Of a stretch of 64,000 bases of DNA, positions 53,999 to 64,000 are shown piece after piece. Below the pieces are notes generated by a model. The model was not told where the DNA came from. It saw only the letters and a program-made list of their open reading frames with translations, and did not search any database. This DNA comes from Ascaris suum. Taxonomy: Eukaryota; Nematoda; Chromadorea; Rhabditida; Ascarididae. A program made the position numbers and the translations under genes. Location of the stretch: assembly GCA_013433145.1 (NCBI GenBank), contig CM024187.1:6278826-6342825 (forward strand). The letters run 5' to 3'. Position 1 is the stretch's first letter; the number at the start of each line of letters is the position of its first letter.

Positions 53999-55916
53999 GA
54001 AAAACAAGGGTCAGCAAAAAATCCTCGAATACCTCAGACATCGAGCAAAAATATGCCTTAACCAATGAGTAACAGCATTCTGAACAAAACAATGTGAGGA
54101 ATCATCGAGTGCACCAAATTATCGATTTTAAACCAAATCATCACATGCGTAAATCTCCGCCTACAGGGAAACTGCTAACAATTTGAACCTCATCTCCAGC
54201 ATGTTTTGCACAATGAAGCCATTTGCTAAATAAACGAATGTTGAGACATTGGTTGTTATATAGAGGAATGAATAAGTCGGGTGTACTGACAGAAATAACA
54301 AATCTAAATACGGACCTGCGTCCACATAGCGCAGATATAGCGGCGGACATTGGAATATTATAGTGACATGTGTGTGCGTTATACAAATGGACGAAAATAA
54401 TGGTCGGAGAGCACTTTCAACGCTTAACTTAAAGTTGTGTAACTTACAATGAACCCACCACTTACAACCGCGAATCATTCACAGAACTCATAGACTAGGG
54501 AAAGCAACCAAGCGATTCACGTCACACGAGAGCGTGCTCGCAGAATACGCAGGCTGAGACATCGGAACATCCTCTTTTGACACTGTGACGTAATTTCAAA
54601 ACGCGGCTTATGCACCCTCCCACTTTCAAACGGTGATGACTTCTTCAACAAAAACTGACTCTGTGTCCTCACAGAATTATGAGATAGATATCTTGTGATA
54701 ATTTTCTGTAGGAAGACGTTCAAAAAGTATCTGACGTGCTTGCTAGAGATAGCTGTATAGTTTGAACAGTTAGAAAAGGTTCCCATTCAAAACACTTTCA
54801 AGAACATCGGTGATCTTGGAATTATTCTGGACGGTGAGCTGGATTTCGATTTCATAAGACGTCACAAAAGAAAGTGAAGAAACTCAATTTTCGTTGTTTC
54901 AGAACAAGAGACAGCCTATCTGTTACTGAATACTTTGAGATATTCGTGCCTGGTATGCTGAGTTGTAACTTGGCAATTCGTATTCCCCGCAACAAACACT
55001 AGGGTACTTAAACAGGGCGCAGCTGTCGCTCATTAGACGAGTACATGCGATACACTCTTAAGTACCTCTTATGAACAGCGTTCACAGGTCATTACGGAGT
55101 TGTGATTGATTTAATTAAGTTATATGAGGTAACATGGGTTCATACAGATTTAAACAGTAAGGAGTTCATTGTGTTCACTCTTGTAAGAGCTTGTTACGTT
55201 CGTGCTTGAAAGCACTTTTTAAACAAGCGCATCGCATCCTCAACATATAAGCTGAAAATGAATAGCCGCTGCGTTGCTGAAAGAAAATGGAAACATCAGG
55301 ACTCCCGGAAACTGTAAAATGCGTTTGTACAGGATGACATCGTGAGGCACAATTGCTGAAGGTGTACTTGCAGGAGGCGCGTTGTCAGGGAGCGCGTTCA
55401 TCAATGGGCGTAGTCTTAGACGCATTTTTAAGGGGTGCAATTTTCGAAGCTCTTTTTTCGCAATAATCTTCACAATACGATCAAGAATATAAGAGCCGCT
55501 CGATGAGATGACAGTGTAAGCATGAGCATAGCGCCGCTGACGTTTTCTCAACCTTGCCATCGGCGAAGGTGAGGGCATTTGGTGTTTTGCACCATAAGTG
55601 AAGCACGGTGTTTTACGTCTACCTCAGCGACTTGTTATTGAATATAGGATTCCGGTACCACGTCCATAGCTTGTCCTTGGACATTTCGACGCATCGCATG
55701 TAATCTGACATAATAACACCGCACACTACGGTAACACCGTAGCAAAGTCTTGAAGCTGATGCGCTCAACTATTCAACGAAAATGATACTGTGACCGACGT
55801 CGCTTTTCGAACCTTAAAACAACCATAGGCACTCTCCTTTACTCTCGCGATGTGCCTCCCTAAAACTATCTGCAATTACCACCTAAATTTTATTTTTACA
55901 GTTTTTGTTCTGTGAA
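53999..55916. other. Stretch without an assignable gene
   Basis: Small frames only. The minus-strand frame at 55578-55240 (112 codons) has no clear splice sites. Poly(A) and regulatory signals of the gene ending at 55917 would fall in the last few hundred bases. Confidence 0.3.
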
Positions 55917-56460
55917 CTATGCCTGGGTAAGTACTGTTTGGCCATCTACGTTCCATGCTTCTACTGTGAAAAACTCGTTTCCATTGTCAGCTCTGTTATC
56001 ATCTGTGCAGTTCCTCTTACCAAGCCTATAGATATTAATTATCGTGCCTGACAATTGCTGAGCGGAAGAAGGAACGAAGAAAGAAAAAAACGGAAGCGGT
56101 CTAGAAGATCTGCAATACGCTCTTTCAACGTAAAAATATATCGGTAATAAACCAAAAAACGGAAGCGCTCTAGGACCAATAACATCCATCTGAGTTGAAT
56201 AAAATGTGAGCAGAAAATGACCTAATCCAAATACGAGTTCACTTTATCAGCTTAGAAGGTTGAAGGAAGTGCGTCAAGAAATTTGTTAACATGTAGAGTG
56301 CAATAGCCCGCTCTATAAGATGCCTGGAGAGGTGCGCGAAGTGATGAGTTTGACAATCTAACATAGTGCTAGCCGGATAAAAAAAAAGAAGGAAGATGCG
56401 ACGTTGACACACTACCTTACTTGTAGACTTTTAAATGTAGTATCCGATCGGAGAGAAAAT
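55917..56460 (-). CDS. Candidate 3' end of an unknown gene (two exons)
   Basis: Terminal exon 56057-55917 follows an exceptionally long pyrimidine tract ending CCGCTCAG. It encodes 46 residues to TAG, hydrophilic, with an N-glycosylation sequon (NCT) and the segments SGTIINIYRLGKR and FFTVEAWNVDGQTV. An in-phase upstream exon, 56460-56421, lies between CATCACGCAG and CAA|GTAAGG and reads FSLRSDTTFKSLQ. The sequon suggests a secreted or membrane-bound product, but that is inference. The open frame continues upstream of the acceptor with a hydrophobic, Phe-rich reading, which is why an unspliced 90-residue alternative from 56189 cannot be excluded. Confidence 0.33.
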
Positions 56461-59025
56461 CTGCGTGATGCACGAACTAGGTGACGTGCCGTACTATTGG
56501 ATGTCGCAGGAGCAAATGAAAAACAGCCGCAGAATTTGCCCAATGATCTTATTCTATTTGTTTTTCAAGCAACTTGTATATTTATATGTTTCCTTATGCA
56601 GTTCTAATCGTCTTCCAAAAAACTACGAATCCCTGTTGATAAACATCGACCGCAACACGATTTCGGCTCTCAGAAATAAAATATGAACGTTACACCGGAC
56701 AGCGACGAGCTATTGGAGATGCATACATTAAAAAAATGAATCGGCGTTCCACGAGAACGTAAAAATCCATCACAAATAGCCAATTCAAAAAACATCCATC
56801 CGCTATTGTTTGCAAGTATTTATTATCTCTTTTATCAATCCCTTGCGCCCGAATCCTAAGTTTAAATCATAAATATCGCAAGCGTTTTTCATATCATAAT
56901 TTAAGCAATTCTTTGCCGATCAATAAAAATTTGCTGCAAGGAAATAGGCGTGCTTAGTGCGGCTTACTTCTCTTGGATTAGACCAGTTTTTTTCAGTTCG
57001 TATTTTAAACGGTCGGACGGCTATCTCTGAAACATCATATGTTTATGTACTCTATCGTATTCTCTCCTGATGTGCCATTTGCTATCGCAACCAATGTGTC
57101 TATGAACAAATCGGACGCTGTTTAGAATAAGAAACACAGAAATTCGATAAAGAAATATTGAATAGACAAACTCAACTCAGGTTTATGCAGTACAATGCTC
57201 ACAGAATATCAAACATAGCTATGACTTTCGCATCACTATGTCCCATCGGCAGTTTTGACATCATCAAAATCACCCGAGTGACAGCTTGCTGACAGTGCAA
57301 CCTCACATCAACTTTCTTTCAGCGGCATTCGATTGGAAATTGCTCCACTTTGTCCTGCACGTATTTAAAATTATTTAACCGAGACAGCGTTTAACATTCT
57401 TCTACCTCAAAGGCAGTAGCAGACTAATTTTGTTAGCGCAAGATAAAAAACTAACGGTTTGTGACAAGGATACTTCTGATTTCGAGTGAGGCACTGTGTG
57501 TGAAGCATAGGTAGAGTGAGCTCGTACGCAAAGAACGAGCAGCCTTTTAGGAAGAAATATGCGTGCAAGCATTCCCAACCTGGAACTGGTAAGCGAGGTG
57601 CAGTGAGTGTTCTTCAGGCTCTAAAAAGTTTATTAAAGAGCGGGCATCCTCAACGTCCTCTTCTAGTTATAAAACGTGGTCATTAAATTCCGCTTACATG
57701 CCGAAGCTGTACGGTTGCTAACAAACGGAAGCGAAAATATGATGTAATTTCGACAACCTGAACACCACCTATTTGATAAATCTGATAAACATATAAGACT
57801 CGATAAATAAATTGCATTCAACAGTACTGGGTACACAGATTGTGCAGATTAGCAAAATACGAATTTTTTAAAGCAAATGCGACCAATTGAGTCCAACTGA
57901 AGGTGGCTTATAACCATCCAGCGAAGCCCCATTATCGAAATTTATGATTCGCTTTCGAAGAGAAAAAGATTCAGCATGTTATAACATAAGCGACTGCATG
58001 AGGTGCATTTATTAGGACAGAGAAAATGAAAGCGTATGGGAAATAATTGAATAATCGAATGCGCTCCTGAAGCAAACATAAATACTGCGAAAGCTTCAAG
58101 CCCACTTACTCCAGTCATATTTAATTACCATGCCGGCGAAGCGTAGCAGCGACCAGCAATTATGCCAACCATTGCTACCAAAGCACCTAAGAATATCAGT
58201 CTTTAAGAACTGCTCCCAATGGAGCTAAACTTTTGTAGTGCTACCGATTGCCGTTGATGCGAAACAACTCTTCAGCAGAAAATTGCTACCTGGTTCGCAT
58301 GCTTTTCAAGCACGTTTTATTAGCTTCCTCTCATAAGAATCAAAACGAATAACATTATCGTGTGACTCCTACGGCAGACATACTTCAACACTGCCTTAGG
58401 CTGCAGGCAGAATGGCTGAAAAAGAAGTGAAGCACAATTGGCTGAAGTGTCGACAGCTATTCATATAAGATTTACACATCAAGCGGCCCACGGTTTGCAT
58501 GCTTCGCACCGAAATTATTCGATTGCTCTTCCACCTTACGAGTGTCACATAAAGCACAAACGTTGATTTCTTCGTGGAAATAAGCCTGCCACCATCTAAT
58601 GCAAAACAACTGGGCATTTAGTATTGACAAATACCTCAGAGTTTGCTCCAACCGTCGTCAATGAGCATAAGGCTGCCGCAGAGTTCGGAGTTAGGAATCA
58701 ATTCTCCTGTAAACGAGGTACAAATTCAGTCTTTACTTGGAAAAAGATTTCAATTTGTCGCCCACAAATGCAAACAAGTATAAAATCACACTAGTGCATT
58801 CGCGAAAAGTGTATTCCTTGGCCAATTTCGTCGGCTCGAACGGGAAATACCTAAGACGTTGATAGGAAACATACTGCTGAAAACGATCTATAGACGGCTA
58901 ATCGTTCACCATTTTAGTCTGTCGCAGCCCTGATTCCTAAAAGGGTCTCAATCGCTCACTCTTTACAGTGATGTCATAAGGAACATCTGCCAAACTCAGT
59001 ACAATTCTTTTGTTTGCGCTTTCAG
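56461..59025. other. AT-rich stretch with no gene seen
   Basis: No splice-bounded open frame was found. The minus-strand frame at 58617-58396 lacks acceptors and donors. Confidence 0.3.
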
Positions 59026-59033
59026 TGCAGCAC

Positions 59034-59735
59034 ATGAGTGCACGAACGGAAAAACCAATTAAAAGGTGAGCAACGTTCTAAAGTCAGTTATGGTTGCAGT
59101 GCAAAATGGGATCGAAAAGCGAATAAATGACGCTTATGGACCTCCGAATAACTGCGGTCCCACATAGCTATCTGAGCAGTCACGCGCGAGAGTTTTTCTT
59201 TTTAAGGTGTGGATTTCATCTGAGGAATATGGGGTGCAGAAACTGAGGAAGAATAAATCATGGAGGCACAGTTTCCAGCGGTTTAGAATAGGCCTCGTCG
59301 GATAGGATGCAGCGATGTCAGAAAGATTTTCACTGAATGTTGGGAGGAATTGGTGAAGCTGAATATTTCCTGTGAACAGCTGGATCAATTAAAGCGGCAC
59401 ATCCCGTAGCTGCATGCCATCTGGAGCGACTAACGGAGTCTAACATATCGGGCTTTACACGGTTCCACGTTCGATGATCTTACACTAAGCTGTGATCAGC
59501 GCTTTATTAAATTTGAAGCTCTTTAGATAAATAAAACTGTCACAGAAGCAAAAGCACATCAGAATTGGTTCTGAATTCATCTTTCAGTGCACGTTTTGCA
59601 AAACACGCACCAGCAAAACGTCGCAGCTATGCGAGCGTTGCTATGTGTATGTGCGTGTATGCCTGCGTGCGTATAGGTGTCTGTATGTATATATGCGTGT
59701 GCATGTGTGTGTATGGGTATAGTTGGTATTGCTAG
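59034..59735 (+). CDS. Candidate small two-exon gene
   Basis: A strong acceptor (TTTGCGCTTTCAG, ending 59025) lies eight bases before ATG 59034. A short exon runs to AAAAG|GTGAGC (59065, phase 2). The next good acceptor, GAATTCATCTTTCAG (59587), continues in phase from 59588 to TAG at 59733. The product would be about 59 aa: a basic N-terminus (MSARTEKPIK, then ARFAKHAPAKRRSYAS), then a Cys/Val/Met-rich part encoded by the (TG)n-like tract. That second half makes a real protein doubtful, and another donor may end the exon before the repeat. Confidence 0.2.
59636..59722 (+). repeat. Degenerate (TG)n tract
   Basis: Alternating TGTGTATG, TGCGTG and GTATATATGCG words over about 85 bp. It is the third such tract in the window. 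Confidence 0.7.
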
Positions 59736-60842
59736 GGAGTAGGAACCGCACGGTAAGCCGTCGGTCCTCCTCACCTAAACGGAGTGGTGAGATGTCGCAC
59801 GTAATACCTCCTGCCTGCCCTGGAAGTACAGCTTGTAACAGCGGTCCAATAGAAATTCGCCCTTATTCCGAGTACTCCTCAAGTGAAGTGTGAAATGAAA
59901 ACCGCAACCATAACTGTGGACTGCGAGTGAAACTGAGTTTTTGAAGCTGTGCCGCGGGAAAACCCAAATTAAGGTGTACAAAGCTTGTTCTTTAATAGCT
60001 AGTAGGCGTCTATGGAGCGAGTTGTTTTTACTGGCAAGCAAAGATGCAGACGCGTTGCGTTGTGCCCGCTTTTACAAATTTCTATGCATAGAAAAGGTAA
60101 ATACAGTGTAAGGAGTAGGGCCACCGAAACCTGCCTATTTTCAATTTCTCAACTTTTGAGTTATTCATGAGCGGCTCAAAAATTCTCCCAACTTTCAGCA
60201 TTTATGTTGCTGGTTTGCTGGATTGAGAGGGATAGAAAGCATATATATGTGCTCACCCCCTACGCATAGTTTTCGGTCGCCGGAAGATATATAACTTTCG
60301 ATGAAAATCAACTGCATATGTGCCAGCTTTACCGAGTGGCTTTTAATTAATAACTGTATAAAAATCAACTATACTTTTAACTGATATTCACTCGGTGGAC
60401 GCGCGTTGAGTTGCCACGTTAATCAAAACCACAAATTAAAATATAGTCTGCCCAGTTGATGGGATGATTGATGGCCGAACCCAAGTCCAGTGATGTTGCT
60501 GTGCCGAAAATATATGTAGATTTTTATTTCGCCTCACAGTACTATCGTGCACACTATAAACTATCTTTTATGAAATATTTAACATACCTGAAGACTTTAT
60601 ATAAAGAGGTGGTTGCGAGAGCTGCTTTAACGTCCTCGTGAGACTGACATGAAGTTATGGATTCTAGAAATAACATGTGGTAACACGTCGTGAAATAACA
60701 CGTCATGCTGGCATATTTGTGAAACTCTATCGAGCTTGTGGTTTCATTATGTTGCATCGACTCTCAGGGAACTTTCATACTTTATACGCTATAGGAAAGC
60801 AGTGCGAACGCTTCACCTTCTGGTGCACCTCCCCGCTGCTTT
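59736..60842. other. Stretch without an assignable gene
   Basis: Short frames only. No repeat or RNA gene is recognised. Confidence 0.3.
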
Positions 60843-60858
60843 CCCCCCCCCCCCCCCC
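60843..60858 (+). repeat. C16 homopolymer
   Basis: Sixteen consecutive C between GCTTT and TTAAATG, preceded by a short pyrimidine-rich stretch. Confidence 0.9.
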
Positions 60859-63800
60859 TTAAATGAAACAGCAGCACGAGGTGTTTCCGTTTGCTCCCAC
60901 TTCTTTAAGTAGCCATATTGAGCTCCTTTCTTCTTCTTTTTCAACCACGGTGCTTTTGCAGTTTTTTTCCTCATGTTCGCCTGAGGCGTTCCGTTGCAGT
61001 ACTAGGGCGTCTAAGTCACCAATAACGACGCATGCATCGTGTTGCTGCAAGAAATTATACAGCAATTTTGCTCACCAAAATTCCTTGAGCGGTAGCCAGA
61101 TAAGTTCTAACCAGCGCATTCTTCCTTGCAAACTTCCGCATTTAGCAGCATAAGAATTCGAAGAAAATGTTGGAGAAAGCGCTGAATGTTCTTTTTTAAA
61201 TTCCAGTTGCTTTTCTCAGACTGTTTCCTGGGCGGATAAGAAATACTCGAAATTTTGCTGGAGAAGCATACCCATCTCGGTTCTTTCCCAAATAAGCCAC
61301 TTCCTTAGATGAACTGCTGTTTCATAAAAAGCTTTTTCTGCGTCTCACCCGCTCCTTTCTCCTTCCCTCTTGATGAAAACTGCTGACCCTTAAAAAACCT
61401 AACTTTCCCAAATTCCTCCAGAACTGCCTACACAACATGTCTGTTGTCATCAAGGACTCTATTCTGCACCGACATATCATATTACTAGATTGTTAGATGC
61501 TCTAGGACAGCAAAGCAAAGGGACAAGAAAAGCAAGAAAAAGAGGTAAAAGCTCCTCCTACAACTAGTCTGCAATCACTTGAGGTTTCTTAAAGCGCCTA
61601 CAATCGCGCAAATTGTATATATGTCGAATTCTGCGCTTCTCCAAATTCTGCCTCTGTAAATCTCGAATAAATACGACGGACGCAATAAAGCCTTGAAATC
61701 TCGTCACCTGGACTAGTATCGGAAGTTCAGCGAAACAACTGGGAAGCATGTCGACTAAAAGGTGGAGTTGCACACTCTGCCATCAAAACGCTTAGGAGAA
61801 GAGGGCGAAGGCTTCGTTCCCTTCTGCGAGAATCGGCAGCGCATCAAAAACAAAGCAGCGCATAGTAATTGAAGTTGTCCTAGGGAACACCGGCTACTCT
61901 AAATGGTTAGTCTTCAAAACCAGTAAACGATGTTTTCTTGGAGTTCCCGCATACTTCCTCGAGCTGGGTTTGCTGACTCATATACCACAATTTAGTCAAA
62001 AAGAATGTACCTGCAAACCTTCAGTTTTTCCGGTTTGAACGGTTGAGATTCAGGAGGAAATACGGCCTGCATCTCAGATTAGGGGGGTGAAGTTCCCTTG
62101 TCGCACATGCGTAAGGAAAACATCTGCGAATCGCTCATGTCCTTCGCTTACAACATCGCTAGGTGATAGTGGAAACTTGGTGTGCCAGAAGAATATGAGA
62201 TTTATAACGTAGAGGTGAAATAGTTCGGCTGGGCGCCTGGTTTCCCAAGTGAATTACTTGTACATTTCAGTTAGTCTTTTCAAGCAGGACAGAAAAGAGC
62301 AGGCAATATCAAACAACTGAAAGCTTTAAAACCCTTGGCTGGCAAGACCAGGAAGAACCAGATAGAACACCAGTAATGCAAAACGCGGGCCCGCGTAAGA
62401 CATATCTTTTACTACCTCTGGGATGCACGCCGCGAAGTTTTTTTGGTGTTCTCGACGACTATGAACCTTGCTGGGTTCAAACTTTGGCAATAACTTGATC
62501 CACGTGTCTTTATGAATAAATCAAATCTGTGTTACAAGAAAATATTATACCACTCTATCCCCTTCCCACTCCGGTTTCCTTTCCAGTCAATTTTCGTACT
62601 TTTTAACGCTGTCAGCAACTTCATGAATACTCTCAGTTTAATTACAAGCTGTCTAGTGATATTCACCTCAGGTACTTTCCTTTCATCCCTTTTTTCAAAT
62701 TCATCAGAGGAAATGCTAATCAGTCCAGACAACTTGTTTTTTGACGACTGTCGAATAGTTAGCCCTAAGTGAACTTATCTCACCCCAATTTCTGAAGCTG
62801 ACTGAAACTCAGCTGTGGACTGAAGCAGCTTGTGAGCCTCAATTTCGGAGACCATTTCCACCAATGATTACAGCGAAAACCTTTAAAACTCCTGCTGGAA
62901 AGTGTTTCTAGAATCGAAAGTAACATATTATATAATGGACAAATGGTGCATAAAATTAAGCTAGAACACTTCGGGACACTGCCTGTGGAGGATGAAATAA
63001 GTCATGATTACTTGGAGTTTTCGATCATTACTGTAGAACATACACCTTTCGATGTGCATTCGAGCACAAAATTGTTCCGTAAATTTATGGCTTACTTTCG
63101 AACACTTCCGCAGGCAACCTTTCTTAGGTGCAAGTGCAAGCAGCACGGTTGCATGGAAACCTTTCTTACTGTTCGTTCCTCTGAGTGTCATCACAAGAAT
63201 CTGTAAAAGAAGGGCACTGCTGGAGTCATTTGTAATAGTAATGTGGACAAAACGGAGACTCTCGGTTAGATTCGTAATGCATCGAATAAGGAAACTCAAG
63301 CTGGTAACGGGACCTGTGTGACTGGCCAAGGATAATATACCGCATGAACCTTTCACCGAAATAAAGATACGTAAAAGATCCTAGCTGATAATTCTGAAAC
63401 ACAGGGCCGCTGAAAGAGGCTCATGGCTGGCATAAATGCCATGGTTTCTGAATCTGAATCCATTTAGAATCAACTTCTTAGCTATTTCAGAGCACTCACC
63501 TTTTCCATAAACCACCTCACTGCACTGACGTCACCATATAACTATAGTAATTCAAATTTCGACATCGGGACAACTTACCTAAAGAAAGGCATACATTTGG
63601 AACCGCAAGTTTCTTCGTTGACAGTTTGAATCGGCGGTTGAAGTACTGTCACGAAGTGGTCTGCTACTCGCTGGTTTATTCTCGGAGGTAAGTTAGCACA
63701 ACATGACCACCAGATACGGTAAGAGCAAATGTTGTTGTGTAGTGAGACTTAATTAGTATCATTTCTTAGGTCGGTTGTACTCATATTTTGGGGAAAAACT

Positions 63801-64000
63801 TCAACGTCTAAAGTGGATTATGCAACAACAATGCTGAAGCATGGCAAGAAAACTAATTAAGGAGAACGGATCAAAGACACTCGACGGAATGAGAATTACC
63901 GACACCAACAAACATCAAGTAAACCAACAGTAAGCACCTGTATGCCCAAAGCCGAAAGCGATGCGATCGCTCTCGAATGAAGAGACTATCACATTTCAAC
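60859..64000. other. Terminal stretch without an assignable gene
   Basis: Several frames of 60-131 codons overlap on both strands near 61.0 and 63.0-63.4 kb, but none is bounded by convincing splice sites or recognisable as a family. The window may end inside an intron or intergenic spacer. Confidence 0.3.

Overview
This window looks like nematode genomic DNA. The clearest evidence is a spliced, nematode-type seven-transmembrane chemoreceptor gene on the minus strand at about 4.0-7.7 kb. Its introns end in the nematode acceptor TTTCAG, and an acceptor sits one base before its start codon, as at SL trans-splice sites. The AT-rich composition, short exons in long introns, large (TA)n arrays and gene-poor layout suggest a parasitic clade V (strongylid or hookworm-like) worm, but the species cannot be fixed from sequence alone. 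Nothing points to bacteria, phage, a plasmid or CRISPR.

Layout. At 0-12.5 kb there are two minus-strand genes. One is the chemoreceptor. The other is a proposed six-exon orphan gene (about 8.55-12.27 kb) preceded by a pyrimidine-rich tract on its own strand. A degenerate TG tract followed by a (TA)n array lies between them. At 12.4-22.4 kb I see only simple sequence, small repeats and isolated exon-like signals. At 22.5-23.3 kb a compact four-exon minus-strand gene can be built in which every exon phase agrees. From 23 to 64 kb the window is mostly intergenic or intronic. It holds two diverged, oppositely oriented copies of an interspersed repeat (about 26.9 and 42.0 kb), AT-rich trinucleotide blocks (34-35.6 kb), two more (TA)n arrays (48.9 and 50.0 kb), a perfect 19-bp inverted repeat (53.06 kb), homopolymer G/C runs, and several candidate exons (34.8, 37.5, 40.7, 45.9, 53.7, 56.0 and 59.0 kb).

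Only the chemoreceptor can be named by family. The other models rest on hand-matched splice sites, open frames and phase agreement; they have no recognised domains and are offered at low to moderate confidence. The better-supported models are mostly on the minus strand, but nothing shows that they act in one pathway. I found no convincing previously undescribed system. The most unusual items are the orphan spliced genes, the perfect hairpin at 53 kb, and a donor choice in the receptor that decides whether TM5 is in frame.
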